DNA from: Phyto melanocephala
Taxonomy: Eukaryota; Arthropoda; Insecta; Diptera; Rhinophoridae
Assembly (NCBI GenBank): GCA_941918925.1
Contig: OW799235.1
Location: 50,391,491-50,455,490, forward strand
Direction of reading: 5' to 3'
DNA: 64,000 bases
Numbering within the stretch: the first letter of the stretch is position 1; the number at the start of each line of letters is the position of its first letter. Under the pieces are notes generated by a model. The model was not told the origin of the DNA. It did no database searches and saw only the letters and a list, made by a program, of their open reading frames with translations. A program made the translations under genes and the position numbers. Below, one piece after another: positions 50,996-61,299 of this stretch.

Positions 50996-52035
50996 TATGC
51001 TGGCGCACAATTGGGACGAACGACGAATTTTTAGTCGCGAATATTCGTCATCAAAAATAAAACACATTTGTGTATATGAGAATGCATACAATTGTGGCGT
51101 CAGTCGAAGTTCGCTATACGCGGCGAACTCTGCATTAGATTTATTTCTATTTCTTACTCTACGTCTTGACGAGCCATCGATTTGTTTAGACTAGAACAAA
51201 ACGTCGGCAGAGCAACTGTCAAGAAATTGTTCATGTTCTTTGATATGGAGAAAACGTATAAATAGTATTTTGTTGGTATTTTTATGTGTCGTCTCTTTCT
51301 TTCATATTCAAAATACCTTTTAATATCAGACATCGTTGTTCGAACAAATGTTCTGACAACGCTGTTTGAACAAGAACAAAACATCGACAATAGCGGTCCA
51401 CACCAGGCAAATTCATGTGCGCACAAAAAATTTTTCGTTGTTCAAACAAATCGATGGCTGGTGTAGATCGTAGGTTACGCCGGCGAACGACGAACAAATT
51501 AATACAAGGTGACCATTTTTTATTAAATTTGTGTTTACTTCTCAACTTTTTAAGAAAATAAAGTTAGTTTTGACTTTAATAATTGTTTTATTTTTTATTT
51601 TAAAACATTTAAAATAAGTATAAAAAAGTTAAGTACAAAAATTTGTTTTTAATTATGTTTTTGCAAATGTTTAAGTTTATTAAGTGATCTTTTTTTCATA
51701 TGGTCACACTATTAGCTGTTATACACAAACAAAATTTTTATTATTGTTTAATGCACGTACCCGCGACATTCGTTGCAAACGTTTACTTATACGTAAAAAA
51801 GTTTTTATTATTACAGAAATTATATATATTGTTTTGTTGAGTTTCACAAAAAATTAAATTCTTCATTATTTTTGTTTTTTCTTTGCCCAAACTGTAAACA
51901 ATTTTATCAACTATAAAAGAAATTACTTTTTCGTCGTTGTTGTGCCTCACACGACGAATTTGCACAGCGAATTTTTACCGAAGAGTTCGTCGTGTTGGGC
52001 GAAATTCGTCGTTCGTCCCAATTGTGCGCCGAGCA
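50996..52035. mobile_element. Unclassified TIR element inside the hAT
   Basis: TIR GGCGCACAATTGGGACGAAC at 51002-51021 and its reverse complement ending 52030; pairing continues inward through 'gacgaa' and outward as 'atgct'/'agcat' with one indel. About 1.03 kb. No target duplication could be fixed. Minus-strand frames at 51154-51426 and 51282-51545 have no recognisable transposase. Many 'gaacaa' and 'gacgaac' words recur inside (51345-51390, 51485-51500). Confidence 0.7.
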
Positions 52036-52358
52036 TTCGAATTTTCCATAGTTTTTATTGGTTTTTTCCCGAAAAAATACGTTAAAAAAAATCTAAAAAA
52101 AAGGTACCACACTCGTACAAAAAAATTGTGGAGAAAACATGGCTATAACTTGTTGTGAACGGCGGCTAAAATCAAGCCGACGTAAGCCGACACATTTTCG
52201 GCCGCGGCGGCTGCAAAAAACTATCGGCGGCCCGGCTTAGCCGCCATGGCGCAGGTCTCTGCTTGTGCGGCGACTAAAGTGACCGATTAACGCCGATATA
52301 CGAGAATAATACTGCCAGCAATGGTGATTACCCAAAACCCATGGGAGTTTATTTATAT

Positions 52359-52363
<5 letters not shown>

Positions 52364-52416
<53 letters not shown>

Positions 52417-52440
52417 TATATATATGTACATATATGTATA
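52364..52440. repeat. (TA)n microsatellite
   Basis: Almost pure TA dinucleotides with a few g/c interruptions at the right end. Frames over it are artefacts. Confidence 0.95.
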
Positions 52441-52701
52441 TATTAGGGAGAGTCAAGTTGTATGGAACGATTTTTTTGATGAAGCGTATAGCAAAAATGT
52501 AATCTATAGGTGATTCTGAGAAATTTTGCTCAAGAGAACATAGCTCTAAGTCGGGTTTGAAGCCACCCAAAATTTCAAATTAGATATTTTTCTATATACA
52601 CAGAATAATTTAATAAAATTCGTCTTAAATTCGGATAGAATTATAGTAGATTTGTCAATCTGGGCTTATTTGAAAGGTATTTTTATCACCTTTCAGAATC
52701 T

Positions 52702-52771
52702 GCAGGTAAGTAAGGCCGGTGTGATGTAACCCTCACCCAGAGACCAATACGATCCATTGTGACGATTTATT
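52702..52771 (-). mobile_element. 70-bp LINE stub (3' end of LINE 1/2 family)
   Basis: 'gtaagtaaggccggtgtgat' is the reverse complement of the 3' terminus seen at about 12870-12895, with 'cctcacccaga' following. It is flanked by an 11-bp duplication TTTCAGAATCT (52691-52701 and 52772-52782). An extreme 5' truncation. Confidence 0.85.
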
Positions 52772-52956
52772 TTTCAGAATCTCTACTGATACCAATATTT
52801 TTTAAATTAACTTTTAACTAATAAATTCTGAATTCGATCTGAAAAAATTCACCTTTTTAAGGTTTCAACAAAAAAACACTTTTTTACATTTTTAATTCAA
52901 TTTATTTTTAAATATTATTCTCGACTTACAATTTAATGTTTTAACGTTGTAATATT

Positions 52957-53552
52957 ATTTTTTAAAGTCCTTTTTACTTTCCATTCGAGTTGTTTTCTTA
53001 CGACTTTGTAATGTCACTGCCATAACTCCTTCACGATTCTTTTCTATAACTCGTTTTGAAGCACTCGTTAATAATTGTACATGTCTTTCTGTTCCTTGTA
53101 TGTGCATTGGAGTTTGTGGATCAGCCAGTGGTGGTTCATCGAAATCTAAGTATTTTACGAAGTGATGATATGAAATCTGTCGAGTAAATGCTGGTTCAAA
53201 TAATATATCGTCGTTATTCATATCAACCATATTGACATAATCGGTAGCATCAAAATTTAAGATATATTTTTTGTTAACTCTGAGTTTAGTTGGATCCTAC
53301 AATTTTTCTCGATAGTGTAAAATCTTTTTTTTTTTACATAGCTCTATCCCGTATTGCTTTTCGATCGAAATAACATTGTTAATAAGATATTTTCTGGATG
53401 TGCGTAATATGAGTCGTTTTGAATTACACCATCTACAATATTACGAAAGTTTGGTTGTAAGTATCGTGCCCAACGTATAAATTTTAATAAAAGTGCAATG
53501 CCGTACACAATAGAGTTATAAAACTTCACATTGAAGTCCATTGGCACATAAA
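52957..53552 (-). pseudogene. Uncharacterised multi-copy arthropod ORF, 3' part, cut by gypsy 3
   Basis: On the minus strand 53547-53347 reads 'VPMDFNVKFYNSIVYGIALL', 'RNIVDGVIQNDSYYAHPENI' and 'LLTML'; 53297-52957 reads 'LNFDATDYVNMVDMNNDDIL', 'TERHVQLLTSASKRVI' and 'GVMAVTLQSRKK'. The pattern (HPENxLLxM, F-x-A-x-DY-x-x-M/L-I, ER-x-V-x-L-x-T-x-AS) matches a family of unnamed proteins present in many copies in arthropod genomes, from memory. The two parts are separated by stops or a small intron (acceptor-like 'ttgtag' at about 53298). The N-terminal continuation is on the far side of gypsy 3 (60009-60100). Confidence 0.6.
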
Positions 53553-53791
53553 TGATATGTTTATTCTTAAATAAAACGCACGAGTTGCTAGTCACTTTAC
53601 AACTGAAAGAATTTATTTCCCGTCACAAAAGCTTAACTAATTATATATATGAATACCTATATACTTATTCTAACGGTATCTACAATGCATACCAAAGTAT
53701 ATATATATGTACGTGCATGCATAGACTTAGTGATAAATAATAATAACAAAATATAATACAAATATAACATATGTATGTTGCATACATATCA
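53553..53791 (-). repeat. Gypsy 3 outer LTR (left, 239 bp)
   Basis: TGATATGTTTATTC..CATACATATCA on plus. It is followed by 3' UTR sequence (53792-53958) that repeats at 55854-56070, where the UTR has an additional ~65 bp missing here. Confidence 0.95.
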
Positions 53792-54169
53792 TTCCTTCTC
53801 ACTTTAGCTCGGATTTACATATATACATACTTAAGTACTTTTATATATACAATATAAGTAGGTACTATGCATATCTTACTAATTTATATTGAGCAAAGTA
53901 AGCATGTAAGAGTAATAAATAATTCGAGTCCCTTCATAACTTATAACGGTATGTTAATAGTAGTAGTAAATAGTGTAGCGTTGATAATAATAATAGCTGA
54001 AGCACAAGAATAAGCAAAAGGTAGAAAGGAAAATGCTAAGTGACGCCAGCAACGACTTGAGTTGCCGCACACTTTGTAAATTTTACCTTTGGAAAGTTAG
54101 AAAAATATTACAGAGTAAATAAACCGGCGTTCAAATATCTGTTTGACGTGTTAAGGTATTCAGCCCAAA

Positions 54170-55010
54170 CGTAAGTCCTTTGCAATTTCTCCAATCGTGA
54201 AATTAAGTGCGACTTTCCGCTTCTTTGCTGAAGGTTTGTACCAAACGGTATTGGTAAAGATTACGGTGTGTCTGTGGCTCAGTGAAGTGTTAGCAAAGTT
54301 CTGGCAGAAGTTATTAATATATAAGGAACATTTACGCCCAATGTAGATAACTTTCTGCAGAACTGAAGTGCAAAAACGGAAAGTTGTGTTAGCTCTTTAT
54401 GTGAAGTATGGCATTCCAAAGGTTATTGGATGTGTTGACGGAACTCAAAACAATAAAGGTCTGTGATCATGAGCTGAGGATTCAGTACGTTGATGCCTCA
54501 CATCCCGGAGCGTGTCACGATTCGTTTATTTGGAATTCTTGCGAATTGCGTGCTCACGTTAAGCAAGAATACCTTAGAGGTGGCAGCAATTATTGGCTTG
54601 GTAAAGTTTTGAATGATAACAGACAATTCATAAATTAAACATGCATTTTTTCTAGGAGGCTTATAGATGCCCACAGGATGAGTCTGTTGAAATAAAATTC
54701 AGTGTTGAAATGTCGTTGAACGCATTAATGGTGTTTTAAAAAATAGATGGAGGTGCATTCTTGGTGCTAGACAGCTGCACTACGCTCCAAAAAAGGCTGC
54801 TAAAATAACAAAATTTTGCTGTGCGTTGCATAATATCTGCATTCATTTTAAATGCAATGCTGAAGTAAGCGATGTAGAAAACTTAGATTATTTGAGCGCT
54901 CAGGATAATGATGTGGTATCCTTAGACTCACCACAATATTTATCCATTGCCCAAAATATTAGAAAATATAATAGAAAAATATTAGAAAAAATATTGCGAA
55001 TAATCTAATA
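54170..55010 (+). pseudogene. Harbinger transposase (HARBI1-like)
   Basis: Pieces in several frames: 'TFRFFAEGLYQTVLVKI'-like DNA near 54200-54250 (fingers of the nuclease fold), 'VIGCVDGTQ' near 54425 (first catalytic Asp), 'DHELRIQYVDASHPGACHDS' (second Asp) to 'NYWLGKVLND', then 'INGVLKNRWRCILGARQLHY' near 54730 (Glu is in the preceding 'VE') and 'ITKFCCALHNICIHFK'. This is the domain order of HARBI1/Harbinger DDE nucleases. Many stops; dead. Confidence 0.8.
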
Positions 55011-55105
55011 AATTTCTGTAATAAAGCCGTTTCTTATATATGTATGTAGTATATACATTTTTTAAATAAATATAACATTTTCTTATTGCTCTTATTTGAC
55101 CTTTA

Positions 55106-55270
55106 TTTTATAAAATTTTTTAATTGATTTTTCAAGCTCGAGTTTTTATAAATATTTGTTGACTTATTTATTATTACACAAAGGAGTAGTGAAATATTGA
55201 ATAATAAATAAATCAACAAATATTTATAAAGACCTCGAGCTGGAAAAATCAATTAAAAAATATAACGTTT
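55106..55270. repeat. Long imperfect hairpin in the Harbinger relic
   Basis: Left arm about 55106-55176 and right arm about 55195-55270 pair through 'ttaattgatttttc', 'gctcgag' and 'tttataaatatttgttga', with a few mismatches around an ~18-nt loop. Confidence 0.85.
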
Positions 55271-55689
55271 TATTAAAAAAATTTAAAAACTTCAAAAGTT
55301 AAAAAAAAAGATAAATAAAAATTAAAATTATCTTAAAACTAAAAAACAATTCATTATTCTGCTTCCTGTTTGTTGTTTTTATCCTAAAAGTAACAATAAA
55401 TTACAATATTTATCACAATTTTTATAAAAAAATATTAAATACTTACATTTTTGTCACAACTCCCTTTGAATTTGTTGGCGGATTTTTTCCCAAAAATTGT
55501 TATTACATTCTCCCTTTAATTGCCTTTCGTAATACCTACTTTTTTCCCAGGGAACAATTTCCCAATTTCGAAGTTCATTTAGAATAAGGGAAAAGGGAAA
55601 GGGAACAAATTTCCCCGGGAGAAATTATTTAGAATAGGGGAACAGGGAATAGGGAAAAAATTCCCAGGGAATTGTTATTTAGAATTGGG

Positions 55690-55853
55690 GTGTATATATA
55701 TGAATACCTATATACTTATTCTAACGGTATCTACAATGCATACCAAAGTATATATATACGTGCATGCATAGACTTAGTGATAAATAATAGTAACAAAATA
55801 TAATACAAATATAACATATGTATGTTGCATACATATCATTCCTTCTCACTTTA
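55690..55853 (-). repeat. Gypsy 3 partial third LTR
   Basis: Matches LTR positions from 'tatatatgaatacctatata' to the CATATCA end and runs on into the 3' UTR. It begins directly at the right end of the Harbinger relic, so the Harbinger terminus lies inside LTR sequence. Confidence 0.9.
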
Positions 55854-56090
55854 GCTCGGATTTACATATATACATACTTAAGTACTTTTATATATACAAT
55901 ATAGGTACTATGCATATCTTACTAATTTATATTGAGCAAAGTAAGCATGTAACTTAAAATACTAATGAAAACAAACATGAATTAAATATAATGACACACA
56001 ACATAAATATAAATTCCCGAAGAGTAATAAATAATTCGAGTCCCTTCATAACTTATAACGGTATGTCAATAGTTATGTATAATAAAAATA

Positions 56091-57090
56091 TTAAATTTGA
56101 TTATCCTTTTGTCTTTTAATTCTTTCTGATCTTCTTAATTCTCTGTCTGCACTTCCACTTCTCTTTCTTTTTCTCTCTCGCTTTTTATAAGTTAATGCAA
56201 TTGGGTTATATTTTATAACTTTCCCATAGAATTTTTTTAATTGATTTACATGTGCTACTCTCTGCGTACCATTAATACTTATACAGTACCTAATGCTACT
56301 TAGTTTTCTAACAATTTTCGCGTTTATCCATTTACAGTAATTATTTAAAACATTTCGGTACAGAACCATTTTATTAACATCATATTCAGTAACATTTTGT
56401 TTTTCCCTACTATGTGCGTCTGTTTCTCCCCTTTTTACAATTATTCTGTTTTGCTTTTGGTTTTTAATTAACATTTTTGGGTTCACAAAATCGAGTAAGG
56501 TTTTTGGTTTAAAACTGAAAATAACATTAGCTGGTGCTATTCCTGTTGTTGTTGTTGTTGGTGTAGTTCGATATTTAAGTAAGAAATTGTTTATTTTAAA
56601 ATCCCAAGGTTTATGTTTGATTTTTGGGTCCAATAAATACTTCTTTAATGATGATTTAACGGTTTGTACGGCTCTTTCCGCGGACCCATTAGACTATGGA
56701 TGGTACGGTGGTGACTTCGATATCTTAATTCCACTATTCTTACAAAACTCATTGAACTCCTTTGAACTAAAGGGTGGCCCATTGTCACTTACTAATTCTG
56801 TTGGGAGCCCGAATACAGAAAAGAACGATCTCAGAGTTTCGTTTACACTTTTTGCTGTAAATGTTTTCATAATTTTTGCCTCAATCCATTTAGAAAAAGT
56901 ATCAACTATCACAAGTATAGTTATATTTTCTATTTTACAGAAATCAATATGAATTCTTTGAAAAGGTCTTTTAGGGTTTGGCCACGTTGTTATGATCGGT
57001 TTCTGAGCATTCTGATTTGCGCTACATACCTGACATGACTTGACATATGTTTCTACCTCGGAATCTACTCCCGGCCACCAAACATATGTC
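56091..57090 (-). pseudogene. Gypsy 3 integrase, N-terminus deleted
   Basis: About 57080 resumes in another frame with 'VWWPGVDSEVETYVKSCQVC' (the HHCC cysteines; the histidine part is deleted). Core: 'HIDFCKIENITILVIVDTFS' (Asp), 'ELVSDNGPPFSSKEF' (Asp), 'KSPPYHP' then TAG at 56694-56696, and the Glu segment 'GSAERAVQTVKSSL' in the same frame. C-terminus 'INNFLLKYRTTPTTTTTG' and 'HVNQLKKFYGKVIKY', ending in an Arg-rich tail at 56091. Frameshift plus stop, so inactive. Confidence 0.85.
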
Positions 57091-57094
57091 CTTG

Positions 57095-58585
57095 TTAAAA
57101 ATAGTCGGGTACTTGTTTAGGCCAACCATAACGATTGTATTTATATACTTCGGTTAGTTCATCATCTTGTTTCATGACTTTTTGTATATCTTTCATATTT
57201 ACAGGCAATTCGTGTGCTATTTGAAAAACGTTTATGCTGTCATTATCATCATCCGTTTGTTTTAACATGGGCAGACGTGATAGAGCATCTGCATGAGCCA
57301 TCTTAGATCCGTTTTTATATTTTATGTTGTAGTTATACGATGATAAAAAATAGCCCACCTGTGTAATCTGTTTGAGGCTACTGCTGGAAGTTCTTTGTTC
57401 TAATGCCTCTCGATGTAGCTGCGAATAATTTTCCTCTGCTGGTTTTAAGGAACTGGATATAAACATAACTGGGTGCTCTTTTCGATTTATAACGTGAGAC
57501 AAAACGCCTCCGACGCCGTAGGGACTAGCATCGCAAGATATTACTATTGGTTTATTCGGATCGTAATGCGTTAAGCTTTCAATTTTAGTTATAAGCTCCT
57601 TACTTTTCTCAAAGCTAGATTGATGTTTTTCTGTCCATATCCACTTAGTATTATTTCTTGTCAAATCATATAATAAATACAGTTCAGATGACAAATTAGG
57701 TACACAATGATTGTAGTAGTTAATCATTCCTAAATACGATCTTAATTGGGTTTTATTTTTCGGAGCTGGGGCTTTCACAACTGCTTTTATTTTTGACTTA
57801 GCTGGTGAGATGCCATTTTTATTAATTGTGTAACCTAAATAATTAATCTCCGTCTTAAAATATTTACATTTGTCAAAATTGATTTTAACATTATACTCCA
57901 ACAATTTATCTAATACAGCAGTTAAGTTTCTTTTACATTCATGTACATCGCCTCCACCTATCAATATATCATCGAAGTAAACTTGCACCTTTTCCAACCC
58001 TTTTAGGATTTCGCATACTATTTTCGAAAATATTTGTGGGGCAGTTTTTAACCCATACACTAGGCGTGTGTATTGATAAAGTCCCTTATGGGTATTGATG
58101 GTTAAAATTTCGCGTGATCGATCTGAAACTTTTACTTGTAGGTATGCACCGGTTAAATCTGATTTGCAAAAGTAATTCCACCCTGACAAACTTGCTAAGA
58201 TATCATCTATTCGCGGTATTACATAGTGCTCATTTTCTACAAATCTGTTTACAGTTTTACGACAATCAACGCATGTTCGAATAGATCCGTCACCTTTGTT
58301 GACAATAACTATAGGACTTGCCCATTTGCTACGGTTGACAGGAACTAACACGCCTTCTTCACACATCTTTTCGAGTTCTGCTTCAACTTTAGTTCTTAAT
58401 CCAAATGGAACCGAATGTGCTTTAGCAAATATTGGGTACGATTCCTCTTTTAAAACGATTTCAGCAGTATAGCCTTTTATTGTGGAATTATTAACGTTAG
58501 AAAACAAGCTGTCATATTTTCCAAAACACATGTTGTCAATTTGTGTATCGGGTTTTATTACATTTACATTATTAACGAATTTTCG
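57095..58585 (-). pseudogene. Gypsy 3 reverse transcriptase and RNase H
   Basis: In frame with the protease. RT: 'EGVLVPVNRSKWASPIVIVN', 'CVDCRKTVNRF' (Tyr is Cys, and Lys-Thr-Val differs from the usual YRxxN), 'SDLTGAYLQVKV', 'LVYGLKTAPQIFSK', the catalytic 'VYFDDILIGG', 'LRSYLGMINYYNHCVPNL'. RNase H: 'VISCDASPYGVGGVLSHV', 'YSQLHREALEQ', 'KMAHADALSRLP'; the middle of RNase H is shortened ('RTSSSSLKQI'). It ends at TAA just before integrase. Inactive as it stands. Confidence 0.85.
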
Positions 58586-58858
58586 TCAATGGGGAAAAAT
58601 TTTATCTATCCAATTTCTTCCCATAAGGGGCTTAAATTTTTGTTGGGTATTTAAAACCACTAACTTCAACTTATATTTCATTTTCTCAAATTCACCATTT
58701 ACAACCACATAGCCAACAACATCAACATTTTCACCAGTAACAACTTTGAGATTTTCGTATTGTTTTTCCAACCTTATATTTTTAAAATAACTATTGTAAT
58801 ATGAAATATGGCAAATTGAAACACAGGCACCTGTATCTATTTCCATTTCGACAGACAT
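58586..58858 (-). pseudogene. Gypsy 3 protease
   Basis: 'MEIDTGACVSICHISYY' gives the DTGA active site, 'PLMGRNWIDKIFP' the C-terminal retropepsin motif. It stops at TGA 58586-58588; the same frame continues open into RT, so this is a premature stop within pol. Confidence 0.85.
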
Positions 58859-58898
58859 ACCTTCAATTGTAACGACAACAACTAATGATTGTGTGTAA

Positions 58899-59741
58899 TT
58901 ACAAGTTATTTAAATAATCGTTAGTTGAATAATCACTACAATATTCGTCACTACAATAATCTACATGTTTAATAGTATTTTTGTTCTTACGCTTTGCATA
59001 TATATTTTTGTTATCATCTTTCTCTTCCTCCCTTTTTTTATTCCAGCAATTTCTCTCATAGTGGCCCCGTTTCTTGCAATAAAAACATTTTATGTCGGAC
59101 TTGTTGTTTTTCCTCTCCTTCGGGTTTATATCCTGATGATCATCCTCATAATATTTTCTTGGGCCCGATCTTGCATATTTCAGACGGTTGACTTCACAAG
59201 TGTTTCTCATAATCTCTATATTGTTGTTTGACATTTCCATTGATAAAACAATTTGGCATGCTTTTTCAAAACTTTTTAGGTCACTTTCGTTTAATATTTT
59301 ATTTTGTATACTACCGTTTGATAGACCGCAAACAAATTTGATCAGGAGAGCCTTCTCCAAAAACAATCCAAAATCACATTCTTGTGCAAGCTGTTTGAGC
59401 TCTACAATATAATCGGCTATGGTTTCCGACGATTTTTGTTCTCTTTTGAAAAATTTAAAACACTCCACAATAATAATCTTTTGTGATTTTAAATGTGTTT
59501 TTAATAACTTCACAATATCTTCATACTTATAGTCAGCTTCTGTCTTCGGTGCTACAAGGGATCTCATTATTTTATATAGGTCAGCTCCTCCAAGGCTTAT
59601 TAGAAACGAGATTTTATCTGTGTCATTTTTGATTTTATTCAGCGACAAAAGATGGTTCAACCGATTTATATAAAGGCCAAAATCTTCACCCACATTAAAA
59701 ACTTCTATTGTTCCAACTAGAGCAACTGGACCTTCTGCCAT
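58899..59741 (-). CDS. Gypsy 3 Gag, intact
   Basis: 280 codons from ATG 59741, which follows the primer site by about 12 bases. Capsid-like region 'DFGLYINRLNHLLSLNKI', 'KISFLISLGGADLYKIM', 'VKLLKTHL', 'ADYIVELKQLAQECDFG' and 'FVCGLSNGSIQNKIL'; then a zinc knuckle 'CFYCKKRGHYERNC' near residue 225 in a Lys/Arg-rich stretch. It packages element RNA. No disruption, unlike pol. Confidence 0.9.
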   Translation of the reverse strand: MAEGPVALVGTIEVFNVGEDFGLYINRLNHLLSLNKIKNDTDKISFLISLGGADLYKIMRSLVAPKTEADYKYEDIVKLLKTHLKSQKIIIVECFKFFKREQKSSETIADYIVELKQLAQECDFGLFLEKALLIKFVCGLSNGSIQNKILNESDLKSFEKACQIVLSMEMSNNNIEIMRNTCEVNRLKYARSGPRKYYEDDHQDINPKERKNNKSDIKCFYCKKRGHYERNCWNKKREEEKDDNKNIYAKRKNKNTIKHVDYCSDEYCSDYSTNDYLNNL

Positions 59742-59766
59742 TTTTACTTTTGATCCTCGTCGCCAA

Positions 59767-60003
59767 TGATATGTTTATTCTTAAATAAAACGCACGAGTT
59801 GCTAGTTACTTTACAACTGAAAGAATTTATTTCCCGTCACAAAAGCTTAACTAATTATATATATGAATACCTACATACTTATTCTAACGGTACCTACAAT
59901 GCATACCAAAGTATATATACATGTATGCATAGACTTAGTGATTAATAATAATAACAAAATATAATACAAATATAACATATGTATGTATGTTGCATACATA
60001 TCA
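59767..60003 (-). repeat. Gypsy 3 outer LTR (right, 5' in element orientation, 237 bp)
   Basis: Same ends as the left LTR. The primer-binding site TGGCGACGAGGATC follows one base inside (59765 downward, minus strand). Confidence 0.95.
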
Positions 60004-60008
60004 ATAAA

Positions 60009-60110
60009 CTGTAATAATATAATCTGCCAAAGTTTTTAAAGTGGTCCCCATTAAAGTTTGGCGGGTAGATAAAGAAAACAACAAACAGTTTTTGGAAATA
60101 ATATTATTAA
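60009..60110 (-). pseudogene. Uncharacterised arthropod ORF, upstream part
   Basis: Minus frame 60086-60004 reads 'STRQTLMGTTLKTLADYIIT' and runs into the ATAAA duplication of gypsy 3; removing gypsy 3 and one duplication continues it without a break into the frame at 53547. Further left the inverted repeat element starts, so the 5' end of this ORF is lost. Confidence 0.6.
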
Positions 60111-61285
60111 TAACACTGGTTTACAGCCAAAAAATACCAAGAACGCCACATGCCTAGATAAGTTAATTGGGACCTCCTGAACACGAAAAACGTTGTAATT
60201 TTTTTTTTCTAAGTACCGTTTTTTAGATAACGGTACGGTAACGGAGTGTATGGTCTCACTCAAACCCTTGTGGAGCCCAACCGAAAAGTCTGATCGAGAT
60301 AAGTGGCATATCGTTAGAAAGGTAATTGAATGCCTTTTTCGTCGATATGCTGAAAATTTCTATCTGATAAGAAATGGCTGAGTTATGGCACCTCAAAGTT
60401 CAAAATTTGCCTATTTTTTACGTTTTTTTCAAAATTTTTCATTTTTACTTCGTTTTTTTTTACGTTATAGTAAAGATCTGGAATGTTTTATTTTTTTACC
60501 AAATAGCTTATTTAATTATAAACATTTTAAGCGTAATTTAAAAAAAATCGGATAAAAAATAAAGTTTTTATTAAGGATTTTGTGGAACGACAATATTTTC
60601 ATCTTCATTGCTTCATTTGCCTATTTTAAACGTTTTTTTTCAAAATTTTTCATATTTACTTCGTTTTTTTTCTACGTTATAGTAAAGATCTGGAATGTTT
60701 TATTTTTTTACCAAATAGCTTATTTAATTACCAACACACTATATTCGGCGTAAATTAAAAAAATTAAATTAAAATTCCAAAAACTGATGGACGCCGTATA
60801 TGTGTAGTGTGTGAGCAATGAAGATGAAAATATTGTCGTACCACAAAATCCTTTATAAAAACTTTATTTTCCATCCGATTTTTTTCAAATTACGCTTAAA
60901 ATGTTGGTAATTAAATAAGCTATTTGGTAAAAAAATAAAACATTCCAGATCTTTACTTTAACGTAGAAAAAAAACGAAGTAAAAATGAAAAATTTTGAAA
61001 AAAACGTAAAAAATAGGCAAATTTTGAACTTTGAGGTGCCATAACTCAGCCATTTCTTATCAATTACCTTTCCAACGATACGCCATTTATCTCGATCAGA
61101 CTTTTCGGTTGGCCTCCACAAGGGTTTGAGTGGGACCATACACCAAAAAACACAAAAGTACCGTTATCTAAAAAACGGTACTTAGAAAAAAAAATTACAG
61201 CGTTTTTCGTGTTCAGGAGGTCCCAATTAACTTATCTAGGCATGTGGCGTTCTTGGTATTTTTCCAAATTAAAAATTTGTAAAGC
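60105..61285. repeat. ~1.18-kb long inverted repeat (foldback)
   Basis: Left arm from about 60105-60130 to 60726 and right arm from about 60790 to 61262-61285 are reverse complements, sharing 'ccaagaacgccacatgccta', 'ggtctcactcaaaccc', 'aactcagccatttcttatc' type phrases. The left arm holds a second partial copy of its inner part, so the arms are unequal. The centre (60727-60800) is a small palindrome 'acacactatattcggcg' to 'cgccgtatatgtgtagtgtg'. A related single-arm copy is at 63196-64000. No protein. Confidence 0.85.
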
Positions 61286-61299
61286 AGTGTAATAGACCA

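Larger units (their letters stand above)
49708..52261. mobile_element. hAT element downstream of Tom20, itself full of insertions
   Basis: TIR CAGAGACCTGCGCC at 49708 and its exact reverse complement ending 52261, with an 8-bp duplication CTTGTGCG (49700-49707 and 52262-52269). GGCGGC-rich subterminal sequence is present at both ends. It contains DINE-1 copy c, a mariner piece and a TIR element (50996-52035). No hAT transposase is seen, so it is non-autonomous or has lost it. Confidence 0.9.
53962..55688 (+). mobile_element. PIF/Harbinger element relic inside gypsy 3
   Basis: Contains a decayed Harbinger transposase on plus and ends on the right with subterminal repeats ('ttagaataggggaa', 'aagggaaagggaac') and terminus ..TTTAGAATTGGGGTG at 55688. 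The matching left TIR is not present at 53962, so the left end is lost. A ~75-bp-arm inverted repeat lies at 55106-55270. Confidence 0.75.
53553..60003 (-). mobile_element. Ty3/gypsy LTR retrotransposon (gypsy 3) containing a Harbinger relic
   Basis: Outer LTRs at 53553-53791 and 59767-60003, starting TGATATG and ending CATATCA on plus, with a 5-bp duplication ATAAA (53548-53552 and 60004-60008). Minus-strand order: LTR, primer site, gag, protease, RT-RNase H, integrase, 3' UTR, then a second partial LTR (55690-55853), a Harbinger relic (53962-55688), a second copy of the 3' UTR (53792-53958) and the outer LTR. LTRs differ at only a handful of sites. Confidence 0.9.
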
